Source of the DNA: Flaviflagellibacter rhizophilus
GTDB taxonomy: Bacteria; Pseudomonadota; Alphaproteobacteria; Rhizobiales; Methylopilaceae
Length of the DNA: 64,000 nucleotides
Assembly (NCBI RefSeq): GCF_033898525.1
Contig: NZ_JAXAFJ010000001.1
Coordinates: 310,001-374,000, forward strand
Direction of reading: 5' to 3'
A model generated the notes under the pieces. That model made no database searches and was not told the origin of the DNA. It saw only the letters and a list, made by a program, of their open reading frames with translations. The translations under genes and the position numbers were made by a program. How positions within the stretch are numbered: position 1 is the first letter of the stretch; each line of letters starts with the position of its first letter. Shown in pieces: positions 17,091 to 25,272 of this stretch.

Positions 17091-17855
17091 CTAATGGAGC
17101 ACCTGGTTCAGGAAGAGCTGCGTGCGGGGGCTTTGCGGCGCGCCGAAGAACTGGTCGGGGGAAGCGGCCTCCACCACTTCGCCGGCATCCATAAACACCA
17201 CGAGGTCGGCCACCCGGCGGGCAAAGCCCATCTCGTGCGTCACGCAGATCATGGTCATGCCGGCCTGCGCCAGTTCTGTCATCACATCCAGCACTTCGCT
17301 GATCATCTCCGGGTCGAGCGCGGATGTCGGCTCGTCGAACAGCATGACCTGCGGGCGCAGCATCAGGGCGCGTGCGATGGCGACCCGCTGTTGCTGACCG
17401 CCCGAGAGCTGCCCCGGGAACTTGCGGGCCTGATCGGGGATGCGCACGCGGCGCAGGAGTTCGGCGGCACGATCTTCGGCCTCGTCCTTTTTCTCGCCCT
17501 GCGCCAGCGTCGGGCCGAGCGTGAGATTGTCCAGCACGGACAGGTGCGGGAACAGGTTGAAGCTCTGGAACACCATGCCGACCTTTCGGCGCACGGCGTT
17601 GATGCTTCGCACGTCCGAGGTCAGTTCGACACCGTCGACCACGATGTCGCCTTCCTGGTGCTGCTCCAGGCGGTTGATGCAGCGGATGGCGGTCGACTTG
17701 CCGGAGCCCGATGGCCCGCAGACGACGATCTTCTCCCCGCGCCCCACGGAGAGGTTGATGTCACGAAGAACGTGGAAGTCGTCGTACCACTTGTTGACGC
17801 CTCGCAGCTCGACGATGGGGCCTGCGGAAGCAGGAGAAGACGTCGTCGTGGACAT
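17091..17855 (-). CDS. aapP: polar amino acid ABC transporter ATPase (AapP-like)
   Basis: ATP-binding subunit of the Aap-type importer, 254 residues. Walker A GPSGSGKST, Q-loop FQSFNLFPHLSVLDN, signature LSGGQQQRVAIARAL, Walker B VMLFDEPTSALDP and the switch His in CVTHEMGFAR are all intact. I chose ATG 17855, one base after the permease stop. It completes the four-component system with the genes at 17857, 18964 and 20225. Confidence 0.92.
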   Translation of the reverse strand: MSTTTSSPASAGPIVELRGVNKWYDDFHVLRDINLSVGRGEKIVVCGPSGSGKSTAIRCINRLEQHQEGDIVVDGVELTSDVRSINAVRRKVGMVFQSFNLFPHLSVLDNLTLGPTLAQGEKKDEAEDRAAELLRRVRIPDQARKFPGQLSGGQQQRVAIARALMLRPQVMLFDEPTSALDPEMISEVLDVMTELAQAGMTMICVTHEMGFARRVADLVVFMDAGEVVEAASPDQFFGAPQSPRTQLFLNQVLH

Positions 17856-17856
17856 G

Positions 17857-18960
17857 TCAGTTCCTCGCAAGGTCGCGCTCCACTCGCTGGCCGTATTGCG
17901 ACATGGCAAAGCACAGCACGAAGTAGAGCGCGGAGATGAAGAGGTAGGATTCGATGCTGTAGCGCACCCAGACCGGATCCTGGATCGCGGTGGAGGTGGC
18001 GCGCAGCACGTCGAACAGGCCGATTATGCCGATGAAGGTGGTGTTTTTGAACGCCCGGATGATCTCGTTCATCATCGAAGGAAGAACGATCCGCATGACC
18101 TGCGGCAGCACCACGCGCGTCGTCTTCTGCCAGTAGCCCAGCCCTATGGTGTCCGCAGCTTCGTATTGCCCACGAGGAATGGCCTGCAGGCCACCGCGGA
18201 TGACCTCGGCCGCATAGGCCGCGAAAAACGCCGCCATCGCGATCTGCGCACGCGCGAATTTGTCGATGGAAATCCCCTCCGGCATGAAGAGGGGGAACAT
18301 CAGCGATGCCATGAACAGCACCGTCACGAGAGGCAGTCCGCGCACGATCTCGATGAAGCCTGTGCAGAGCGCTCGGATCACCGGCATGGTGGAGCGCCGG
18401 CCGAGCGCAAGGAGAACACCGGCGGGGAGCCCGCCGACGACGGTGCCGACGAACATCACGAGCGTCAGAGGCAGCCCGCCCCATTCGTGGGTTCCGATCG
18501 GCCGCAGACCGAGCACGCCTCCGAGCAGCAGCGTGAAGACCACCAGCATGGCCACGACCCAGGCCGCGAACAGCCCATAAGACCAGAACCGGCGGATGGT
18601 GGAGACGGCGGCAAGGGCTATGACGATGGCGATGACCAGCGCACCGCGCCAATGCTCCGAATACGGGAACGTGCCGAACAGCATCACCCGGTATTTCTCC
18701 GGCACGACCGCCCAGCAGGCACCCATTGCTGCGTGGCAGACCCCCGCATCCGGGGTGTACCAGACGGCGTCGAGGACAGCCCAGCGGACGAGGCCGGGCA
18801 ACGTGACGAAGAGCAGCCAGAGCGCGCCGGCGGTCAGGAGCGTGTTGCCGACGCTGCCGAAGAGGTTGCGCACCAGCCATGCCCGCGAGTTGCGCACGCC
18901 GACCGGAGGTGGACGCCGGGGAACGCTGGAAGCCTTGGCGTGGGAGACCGTCGTGGCCAT
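17857..18960 (-). CDS. aapM: general amino acid ABC transporter permease (AapM-like)
   Basis: Membrane permease of the HisMQ family, 367 residues, longer than typical (about 220) because of the extra N-terminal hydrophobic segments found in AapM/BztC proteins. The C-terminal permease core has the EAA loop (RGQYEAADTIGLGYWQKTTRVVLPQ) and FIEIVRGLPLVTVLFM. It forms a heterodimer with the following-numbered AapQ-like subunit. Only 3 bp separate the two genes. Confidence 0.9.
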   Translation of the reverse strand: MATTVSHAKASSVPRRPPPVGVRNSRAWLVRNLFGSVGNTLLTAGALWLLFVTLPGLVRWAVLDAVWYTPDAGVCHAAMGACWAVVPEKYRVMLFGTFPYSEHWRGALVIAIVIALAAVSTIRRFWSYGLFAAWVVAMLVVFTLLLGGVLGLRPIGTHEWGGLPLTLVMFVGTVVGGLPAGVLLALGRRSTMPVIRALCTGFIEIVRGLPLVTVLFMASLMFPLFMPEGISIDKFARAQIAMAAFFAAYAAEVIRGGLQAIPRGQYEAADTIGLGYWQKTTRVVLPQVMRIVLPSMMNEIIRAFKNTTFIGIIGLFDVLRATSTAIQDPVWVRYSIESYLFISALYFVLCFAMSQYGQRVERDLARN

Positions 18961-18963
18961 CGG

Positions 18964-20160
18964 CTACCGCTCCCGTATCTGAACGAAGCGGTTGTAGAGG
19001 TTCATGGCCATGGCGATGACGAACGAGATGCCAAGATAGATCGACATCATGATCGCGATGGCCTCGACGGTATGTCCGCTGAGGGTGACGATGGTGTTGT
19101 TGATGCTGAACAGTTCGGGATAGCCGACGGCCACGCCAAGCGAGCTGTTCTTCACGACGCTGACGAACTGCCCGGCGGCGGGCGGGACCATGACCCGTAG
19201 CGCCTGGGGAAAGATCACCTTGCGATAGGTGTGGAAGCGGCTCAGCCCGATGCTGGCGGCCGCTTCGACCTGGCCTCGACTGACGGACTGAATGCCGGAT
19301 CGTACGATCTCGGCGATGAAAGCCGCGATGTAGAGACTGAGCCCCAGCAGCAGCGCCAGGAATTCGGGAGAGATCGTCGTTCCATCCCGGAAGTTGAAGC
19401 CCGCCAGCCTTGGCACCGAGATCTGGAGCGAGGCACCGCTCGCCAGGATGACAGCCAGAGGCGCGCCCAGCGCAAGGGCCGCCGCGCCGAACTGCGCCAT
19501 CCGCCGCCGCCGGGCATCCGAGAGGCAGAGCAGCCCCCACCCCGCGGCACAGCCGGCGATCAGCGCAGCCAATGAGGCGAACACCGGGAAGTCGGCTCCA
19601 AACCAGGGCATGGACAGCCCGCGATTGCTGAGAAACGCCGCGCCGCCGACCGAAAGCGCATCGCGCGGGCGCGGCAGGCTCGTGATCAACGTGTACCAGA
19701 AGATGAGCTGCAGCAGTTGCGGAGTGTTGCGAAAGACTTCGACGTAGATCGAGGCCAGCTTGCGCACGAGCAGGTTCTGCGAAAGCCGCCCAACGCCGAC
19801 GATGACCCCGATCACCGTCGACAGCGCGATGCCGGCTGCGGCCACCTTCAAGGTGTTGAGCACGGCCACGCCATATGCCTTCAGGAAGCTGTCCTGAGAG
19901 CTGAAGGGCACGATGGTCTCGCCGATATCGAAGCCGGCCGTCTGCCACAGGAAGGAAAAGCCGGTCGAAATGCCCTGCTTGGACAATGCATCCTGCGCGT
20001 TGCCGATCAGGAAGGCGCCGAGACCGATGACGCCCGCGACCACCACGATCTGGTAGATCCAGGCACGCACGCCCGCATCGTGCCAGGCGGAGGCAAGAGA
20101 CAGCGGCGGACGCACGGGCGGCGGGCGGCGCCGCGCGGCCGCGAGGGTGGGCTGGCTCAT
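18964..20160 (-). CDS. aapQ: general amino acid ABC transporter permease (AapQ-like)
   Basis: Partner permease of the Aap system, 398 residues. The AapQ-type large periplasmic insert lies between the first helix and the HisMQ core; IYVEVFRNTPQLLQLIFWYT and the EAA loop RGQVEAAASIGLSRFHTYRKVIFPQ are visible. I chose ATG 20160, which has GGGA six bases upstream; the upstream ATG at 20172 lacks a ribosome-binding site. A strong hairpin at 20180-20203 separates it from the binding-protein gene. Confidence 0.9.
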   Translation of the reverse strand: MSQPTLAAARRRPPPVRPPLSLASAWHDAGVRAWIYQIVVVAGVIGLGAFLIGNAQDALSKQGISTGFSFLWQTAGFDIGETIVPFSSQDSFLKAYGVAVLNTLKVAAAGIALSTVIGVIVGVGRLSQNLLVRKLASIYVEVFRNTPQLLQLIFWYTLITSLPRPRDALSVGGAAFLSNRGLSMPWFGADFPVFASLAALIAGCAAGWGLLCLSDARRRRMAQFGAAALALGAPLAVILASGASLQISVPRLAGFNFRDGTTISPEFLALLLGLSLYIAAFIAEIVRSGIQSVSRGQVEAAASIGLSRFHTYRKVIFPQALRVMVPPAAGQFVSVVKNSSLGVAVGYPELFSINNTIVTLSGHTVEAIAIMMSIYLGISFVIAMAMNLYNRFVQIRER

Positions 20161-20179
20161 GATCGTTCCCATGGAGCAA

Positions 20180-20203
20180 GTCCGGCGCGCTAGCGCGCCG
20201 GAC
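20180..20203. repeat. perfect 24-bp palindrome / stem-loop between aapJ and aapQ
   Basis: Arms GTCCGGCGCG and CGCGCCGGAC flank CTAG with no mismatch. In RNA this gives a very stable hairpin directly after the binding-protein stop. There is no T-run, so it fits a 3'-end stabiliser or partial attenuator that raises binding-protein mRNA over permease mRNA better than a full terminator. Confidence 0.7.
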
Positions 20204-20224
20204 GGGTTCTGGCTGCGGCCGCGA

Positions 20225-21250
20225 TCAGTTGAACGGCGGTGCGTAGATCAGGCCGCCGTCCTTCCACTGCGCGTTCAGTCCGCGATCCAGCTTCAGCGGC
20301 GAGCCCTTGCCGAGGGTCCGTTCGAACACCTCACCGTAATTCCCAACCTGCTTGATGACGCGGTAGGCCCAGTCATTGTCGAGGCCAAGCGTCTTGCCGA
20401 GTTCGCCAGTCGTGCCCAGCAGCCGGCCAATGTCGGCATTGTCCCCGGCCTTCTTCTCGTCCACGTTCTGGGAGGTAACGCCGAACTCTTCCGCAGCCAT
20501 CATCGCGTAGACAGTCCAGGCGACGATATCGCGCCACTGTGCATCACCCTGGCGGACGACCGGCCCCATCGGGTCCTTCCCGTACACTTCCTTGAGGATG
20601 ACGAAGTCGTCTGGGTTTGACGCGGCAGTCGCACGGCCGGAGCTGAGGCCCGACGTCGACTGGACATGCACGTCGCAGCGACCACTGAAGAAGGCGTTGT
20701 TCAGCTCCTTGCGGTCCTCGATCACGACGGGGCGATAGCTGATGCCGTTGGCGCGGAAGATGTCGGCGACGATCTTTTCGGAGGTCGAACCCGGCTCCAC
20801 GCAGACCGTGGCGCCGTCGAGCTCCATGGCGGTGGTGACGCCGAGGTCCTTGCGCACCATCAGCCCTTGGCCATCGTAGAAGATGGGAGCGACGATATCG
20901 AGGCCAAGGCTGGAATCACGGCTCAGCGTCCAGGTCACGTTCGCCGTCAGCACATCCACTTCGGAGGTCTGCAGCGCGGTGAACCGCGTCTGGCTCGTGA
21001 CCTTCACGAACTGCGTCTTCGCAGCGTCACCTAGGGTAGCAGCCGCGATGGCACGGCACACATCGGCATCGATGCCCTGCCATTGACCCTTGCTGTCCAG
21101 GCCCGAGAAACCGGGCCGGCCGCCATTGGCGCCGCAGATCACCTTGTCGCGCGCCTTGACGCCGTCCAGCGTGCTCTGCGCGCTGGCGCCGGATGACAGC
21201 CCCATCAAGGCAATTGCGGCGATCGTAGCCGTTGCGACTGCGTACTTCAT
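20225..21250 (-). CDS. aapJ: amino acid ABC transporter substrate-binding protein (AapJ-like)
   Basis: Periplasmic amino-acid binding protein, 341 residues with a Sec signal ending GASA-QSTLD. AapJ-type marks are LDGVKARDKVICGANGG, PGFSGLDSKGQWQGIDADVCRA, FVKVTSQTRFTALQTSEVDV, ISYRPVVIEDRKELNNAFF and the two Cys of VCVEPGS and SGRCDV. A strong AGGAGG site precedes the ATG, and the gene lies 26 bp after the regulator stop. The family usually has broad specificity for L-amino acids. Confidence 0.92.
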   Translation of the reverse strand: MKYAVATATIAAIALMGLSSGASAQSTLDGVKARDKVICGANGGRPGFSGLDSKGQWQGIDADVCRAIAAATLGDAAKTQFVKVTSQTRFTALQTSEVDVLTANVTWTLSRDSSLGLDIVAPIFYDGQGLMVRKDLGVTTAMELDGATVCVEPGSTSEKIVADIFRANGISYRPVVIEDRKELNNAFFSGRCDVHVQSTSGLSSGRATAASNPDDFVILKEVYGKDPMGPVVRQGDAQWRDIVAWTVYAMMAAEEFGVTSQNVDEKKAGDNADIGRLLGTTGELGKTLGLDNDWAYRVIKQVGNYGEVFERTLGKGSPLKLDRGLNAQWKDGGLIYAPPFN

Positions 21251-21276
21251 CCTGACGCCTCCTGTGTGTGGGTGTG

Positions 21277-21993
21277 CTAAATGGTCGGCGCCTTCGCCCC
21301 CGGCAGCGCGCCTTCAAGGCCTCCGGGCATGGCGTAGCGGCTGCGCTTGAGCAGCAGCCCGGTCCTGTGATCGAGGCCTTTGCGCAGGTGCTTGCAGATC
21401 AGCGCCCGCGCCGGCTCCGCTTCACGCCTCATGATGGTCCGGGCGATGTCGAGATGCTCCGCCACCGCGGCCAGCACACGATCGGGGCTGCTCTGCCGAA
21501 CAATGCCGAAGGGAATTCGGAAGCGGAGGCGGAAGGGGCGGTACATCTCCAGAAGGCGGCGATTGCCGGCCAGCCGCATGACCTCCCAATGGAAGTCGAC
21601 GCCGTGATCGTGCACCTGGGAAATGTCGCAAACTGCCGGATCCTTCAGGGTCCGCTCGAACGACTCGACATAGGAACCCAGCGCCTCGACCTGCCCCCGC
21701 GCGGCGGCCAGGAAGGCTGCCAGACCCTCGATGGCAAACCTGATCTCGTAGAGATCCTGAAGATCATCGAGAGAGAGCGCCCTCAGGATCGTCCCGCGGG
21801 TGGAATGGCTTTCCAAGACACCCTCGCGCACGAGGTCCTTCATCGCCTCGCGAACGGGTGTTCGCCCCAGGCCGAGCGCGTCGGCCAGCCCGCGTTCGGA
21901 CAATGGCTGGTCATCGGTGATAGCCCCGCTCAAGAGCAGCTCGACGAGCTTCTCGTAGGCAATTTCGCTGTCACGTTTCTCGGCAGAAATCAT
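21277..21993 (-). CDS. GntR-family transcriptional regulator, FCD subgroup (regulator 2)
   Basis: Regulator of 238 residues with an N-terminal winged helix (LADALGLGRTPVREAMKDL) and a C-terminal FCD domain (LYEIRFAIEGLAAFLA, DFHWEVMRLAGNRRLLEMY, EHLDIARTIMRREAE). It is the first gene of the operon continuing into the Aap transporter and PLP enzymes, so it probably controls its own transcript. The perfect palindrome TGGTATACCA begins two bases upstream of the ATG. No Shine-Dalgarno is visible, and the spacing fits a leaderless message. Confidence 0.87.
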   Translation of the reverse strand: MISAEKRDSEIAYEKLVELLLSGAITDDQPLSERGLADALGLGRTPVREAMKDLVREGVLESHSTRGTILRALSLDDLQDLYEIRFAIEGLAAFLAAARGQVEALGSYVESFERTLKDPAVCDISQVHDHGVDFHWEVMRLAGNRRLLEMYRPFRLRFRIPFGIVRQSSPDRVLAAVAEHLDIARTIMRREAEPARALICKHLRKGLDHRTGLLLKRSRYAMPGGLEGALPGAKAPTI

Positions 21994-21995
21994 GT

Positions 21996-22028
21996 TGGTA
22001 TACCATTGGAATATCGGCGGTGCGTCAA
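21996..22028 (-). promoter_or_regulatory. operator palindrome and predicted promoter of GntR regulator 2
   Basis: TGGTATACCA (21996-22005) is a perfect palindrome matching TNGTNNACNA. On the minus strand TTGACG (22028-22023) lies 17 bases before TGGTAT (22005-22000), usable as -35 and -10. A bound repressor would cover the -10 and the start codon, implying tight autorepression of the whole operon. Confidence 0.55.
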
Positions 22029-22541
22029 GCGCATGATTGCGGCAGGACGTGCTCGTTGAATAGCCATTCGGGGGCAGGACTCCGCTCCCGCATCAGGTAG
22101 ACGGGGGCGGCGCAACTCCGGACCATGCTCAAAACTTCTGCATGAGGCAGCTGATCCCGTTGGGCGGACTTGCCCTGCGTTTTGTTGTGCCAAACCACCG
22201 AATGCACCTACGAGGAGGTGGTCGAGAGAGATGACGCCACCGCTTGCTGCCGAACGACACACGTTCGGATTCAATGCTGCTGCGGGCAGCGCTCACATCC
22301 TCAGCCGAACTCTGCGCCTCAGCACGGCATCGCGGCTCGGGACATGCTTGCGCGATAAAACATTCGCCTTCGAGAATTGACGCCACGCCGGACCGAGCGG
22401 TCATGCAGCCTACCCTGTATCTATTCTAATTACAGAACAGATCTGTATCATTGACACCTCTTGTTTGCGGGCGCTTCTAAGCCGTCTTTGACGTCCCGCG
22501 ATGCTGCGAACACAGGCTTTCGCGGATGGGGAGCCCTGAAG
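22029..22541. other. intergenic region upstream of the iron/redox operon
   Basis: About 510 bp between divergent transcription units. No gene is supported: a 60-codon minus-strand frame (22025-22207) has no recognisable motif. The right half is AT-richer than its surroundings and holds the palindrome ACAGATCTGT (22437-22446) and a perfect TTGACA (22451-22456), both plausible control elements for the operon starting at 22542. No clear -10 box follows the TTGACA. Confidence 0.4.
22437..22456 (+). promoter_or_regulatory. palindrome and possible -35 box of the iron/redox operon
   Basis: ACAGATCTGT (22437-22446) is a perfect 10-bp palindrome, followed four bases later by TTGACA (22451-22456). It could be a metal-regulator site, but it does not match the Fur, RirA or Irr consensus well. 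Confidence 0.35.
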
Positions 22542-23810
22542 ATGAAGACCTTCCAGACGATGATCTCGGCCGCCGTTATCAGCATTGCGCTGGCAGGCCC
22601 CGGCCTCACCGCCACGCAGCCTTCGGCGGTGGTGAAGGGTTATGCCGATCTCGCCGAGGCTATGTATTCCGACAGCCTGACCGCGGCGAAAGGGCTCCAG
22701 ACGGCCATCGACGCCTTTCTCGCCAGCCCGTCGGACGAGACGCTGAAGGCAGCACGTGAGGCCTGGAAGACGGCGCGCGTGCCGTACCAGCAGACGGAGG
22801 GCTTCCGCTTCGGCAATCCCGTGGTCGACGAGTGGGAAGGCAAGGTCAATGCCTGGCCGCTGGACGAGGGCATGATCGACTATGTCGATGCCGGCAGCTA
22901 TGGCGCCACATCCGACAGCAATCCGCTCTACACGGCGAATGTCATTGCAAACGAGGAGATCCGCATCGGCAAGGACGAGGTCGACGCCTCGAAGATCGAC
23001 AAGGACCTGCTCGGCAAGCTGCAGGAAGCCGGCGGCGTCGAGTCGAACGTGGCGACCGGCTACCACGCCGTCGAATTCCTGCTGTGGGGCCAGGACCTCA
23101 ACGGCACCGGCCCGGGCGCCGGAAACCGGCCCTTCACCGACTACCTGACCGAAGGCGGCACGGGCGGACACAATGACCGCCGCCGCGATTACCTCAAGGC
23201 GGCGACGGATTTGCTGGTCGACGACCTGCAGGAGATCGTCGAAGCATGGGGCAAGGACGGCGACGCCCGCAAGGAAGTGATCGCGAAGGACGGGAAGGAG
23301 GGGCTCACCACCATCCTGACCGGGCTCGGCAGCCTGTCCTACGGCGAACTGGCCGGCGAGCGCATCAAGCTCGGCCTCATCCTGCACGATCCGGAGGAGG
23401 AGCATGACTGCTTCTCCGACAACACGCACAACTCGCATTACTACGATCAGGTCGGCATGGTCGCGATCTACAAGGGCACCTACAAGGCATCCGACGGGAA
23501 GGTGACGAAGGGCCCGGGTCTGGCCGCCTACGCCGCCGAGAAGGCGCCGAAGGAAGCCAAGGCCGTGGAGGCCGCGATGAAGAAGGCCGAGGACGCATTG
23601 GCCGCGATCAAGAAGCGCGCCGCTGACGGTGTCGAGAGCTACGACCAGATGATCGGCGAGGGCAACGAAGAGGGCAACAAGCTGGTGCAGGCGGCGGTCG
23701 ATGGCCTTGTCGGACAGGCACGCGCCATCGAGACGCTGGTGGCGAAGCTTGGCCTGAAGATCGAAGTCGAGGGTTCGGACAGCCTGGACAACCCTTCGGC
23801 GGTTCAGTGA
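22542..23810 (+). CDS. imelysin-family periplasmic protein (IrpA/EfeM-like)
   Basis: Secreted imelysin (peptidase M75 family) protein, 422 residues with a Sec signal ending near GPGLTA-TQPS. The conserved GxHxxE motif is present as G173-Y-H175-A-V-E178-F-L-L-W-G. These proteins bind iron or act in periplasmic iron uptake; peptidase activity is doubtful for the family. I chose ATG 22542 for its signal peptide and a GGGGAG site eight bases upstream. It is the first gene of a five-gene operon with two oxidases and a second imelysin. Confidence 0.88.
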   Translation: MKTFQTMISAAVISIALAGPGLTATQPSAVVKGYADLAEAMYSDSLTAAKGLQTAIDAFLASPSDETLKAAREAWKTARVPYQQTEGFRFGNPVVDEWEGKVNAWPLDEGMIDYVDAGSYGATSDSNPLYTANVIANEEIRIGKDEVDASKIDKDLLGKLQEAGGVESNVATGYHAVEFLLWGQDLNGTGPGAGNRPFTDYLTEGGTGGHNDRRRDYLKAATDLLVDDLQEIVEAWGKDGDARKEVIAKDGKEGLTTILTGLGSLSYGELAGERIKLGLILHDPEEEHDCFSDNTHNSHYYDQVGMVAIYKGTYKASDGKVTKGPGLAAYAAEKAPKEAKAVEAAMKKAEDALAAIKKRAADGVESYDQMIGEGNEEGNKLVQAAVDGLVGQARAIETLVAKLGLKIEVEGSDSLDNPSAVQ

Positions 23811-23817
23811 TCCAGCC

Positions 23818-25272
23818 ATGATGCTGACGCGGCGACGGCTGCTGGGGGGCATCAGCGCGGCGGGGGCACTTGCTCTCACCGCGTCCGTTCCCGGCGCGCG
23901 AGCCGCGACCTCGCTGCCGGCGGCGCCTCCCGTGGTTGCGGGCAAGGTGCACGAGATCACGCTCGTCGCTGCAGAAAGCGACATGCGTTTCGGCGTCGTG
24001 GACGGGACCAAGGCCCCGCTCTGGGTGTACAACGGCGAGCCGTTTCACACGCTGCGCATAAAGCTGGGCGACACGTTGCGAGTGCGGCTGGAGAACCGGC
24101 TGGCCGAGCACACCGCCGTGCACTGGCATGGCATCCGCCTGCCGAACAGCATGGACGGCGTGCAGTTCCTGACGCAGCCGCCGGTTGAGCCGGGCCAGGA
24201 GTTCACCTACACCTTCACGCCGCCCGACACCGGCACCTTCTTCTTCCACTCGCATTGCGACACGCCGCAGCAACTGGGGCGCGGCCTTGTCGGCGTGCTG
24301 ATCGTGGAGGGCGACGAGCCGCAGCCCTTCCATGGCGAACATGTGCTGGTGCTGAAGGACTGGCGGCTGGCAGAGGATGGAACCTGGCTGCCGTTCTACA
24401 CGCCTGAGGGCGCGGGCCGGGCCGGCACCTTCGGCACCGTACGGACGGTGAATGGTGTCGAGGCCTTAACGGGAACGGTACCGGCGAACGGCGATATCCG
24501 GCTGCGCGTGCTGAACGTCGATCCGACGCGCATGATCCAGCTTGGGGTCGAGGGCGCGGACGCCTTCGTCATCGCGACCGACGGCAACGCGGTCGAGCCT
24601 TTTCCGCTGCACACATGGCGCATGGGCGCGGCGATGCGGGTGGACCTGCATGTTCGCGCACCAACGGCCGGTGGCACGTTCAAGCTGCTGGACTACTTCT
24701 CCGCCGAACCGTGGCCGCTTGCCGTCTTCACGGCAGAGGCATCGACCATCCCATCCCGACCGGTAGAGGCCCGCGCGCTGTATGCTCCTCATGCGCCCCT
24801 AGCCGAAATCGCCGGGGCGCACGAGATCAGCTTCCAGTTCACCGCATCCGGCGGGGCTCCCGCCGCCGCAGTGTCGGCCTTATCGGACGAGGATCCATTG
24901 TCCAAGGCTCTGCTCGACAGCCTTTGCACCGGCCAGCGCGGTCTTTGGGCCATCAACAAGCAACAATGGCCGAGCGGCGGGCACCGCGACATGCCGCCTC
25001 CGCTGGAGACGCTCGAGGCCGGACGCACCTATGTGGCGGAACTGATGAACGCCACGCCGCACCCGCACCCGATCCACCTCCATGGGCATATGTTCGAGGT
25101 GCTGTCCGCCTCGCGGCAGGAGCTTCCACGCTTCATGGCCGACACGGTGATGGTGATGCCGAAGGAGCGCGTGCGCATCGCGTTCGTGGCGGCGGAAGGT
25201 GACTGGATGTTCCACTGCCACATCCTGGAGCATCAGGAGAACGGCATGATGGGCTGGCTCAGGATCGCATGA
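23818..25272 (+). CDS. multicopper oxidase (Tat-exported)
   Basis: Periplasmic blue copper oxidase, 484 residues with a twin-arginine-type signal (TRRRLLGG). All four copper-ligand motifs are intact: H102-W-H104, H144-S-H146, H415-P-H417-P-I-H420-L-H422 and H466-C467-H468-ILE-H472, with likely axial M477. There is no Met-rich CueO-like insert, so ferroxidase or another phenol/metal oxidase role is more likely than dedicated copper defence. It lies 7 bp after imelysin 1 and overlaps the di-heme gene by 4 bp. Oxidation of Fe(II) for imelysin-mediated capture is the attractive inference. Confidence 0.9.
   Translation: MMLTRRRLLGGISAAGALALTASVPGARAATSLPAAPPVVAGKVHEITLVAAESDMRFGVVDGTKAPLWVYNGEPFHTLRIKLGDTLRVRLENRLAEHTAVHWHGIRLPNSMDGVQFLTQPPVEPGQEFTYTFTPPDTGTFFFHSHCDTPQQLGRGLVGVLIVEGDEPQPFHGEHVLVLKDWRLAEDGTWLPFYTPEGAGRAGTFGTVRTVNGVEALTGTVPANGDIRLRVLNVDPTRMIQLGVEGADAFVIATDGNAVEPFPLHTWRMGAAMRVDLHVRAPTAGGTFKLLDYFSAEPWPLAVFTAEASTIPSRPVEARALYAPHAPLAEIAGAHEISFQFTASGGAPAAAVSALSDEDPLSKALLDSLCTGQRGLWAINKQQWPSGGHRDMPPPLETLEAGRTYVAELMNATPHPHPIHLHGHMFEVLSASRQELPRFMADTVMVMPKERVRIAFVAAEGDWMFHCHILEHQENGMMGWLRIA

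Noticed and set aside
17621..20179. Very long minus-strand frame (over 850 codons) across the Aap permease genes
   Set aside because: It runs in another frame over two clear permeases, is full of Arg/Ala/Gly and has no family motif until it meets the ATPase region by chance. GC-rich codon use creates such open frames.
22025..22207. 60-codon minus-strand frame upstream of GntR regulator 2
   Set aside because: It looks more protein-like than most shadows but has no family motif, no ribosome-binding site and no partner gene.
22426..22440. Possible Irr iron-control box (TTCTAATTACAGAA)
   Set aside because: The half-sites are in reverse order relative to the Irr ICE consensus and the match is short; only the adjacent palindrome is kept, with low confidence.
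22410..24032. 540-codon minus-strand frame opposite imelysin 1 and the oxidase start
   Set aside because: Antisense to genes with intact motifs and signal peptides; the composition (Arg/Val/Leu/Asp repeats) is that of a mirror frame in GC-rich DNA.
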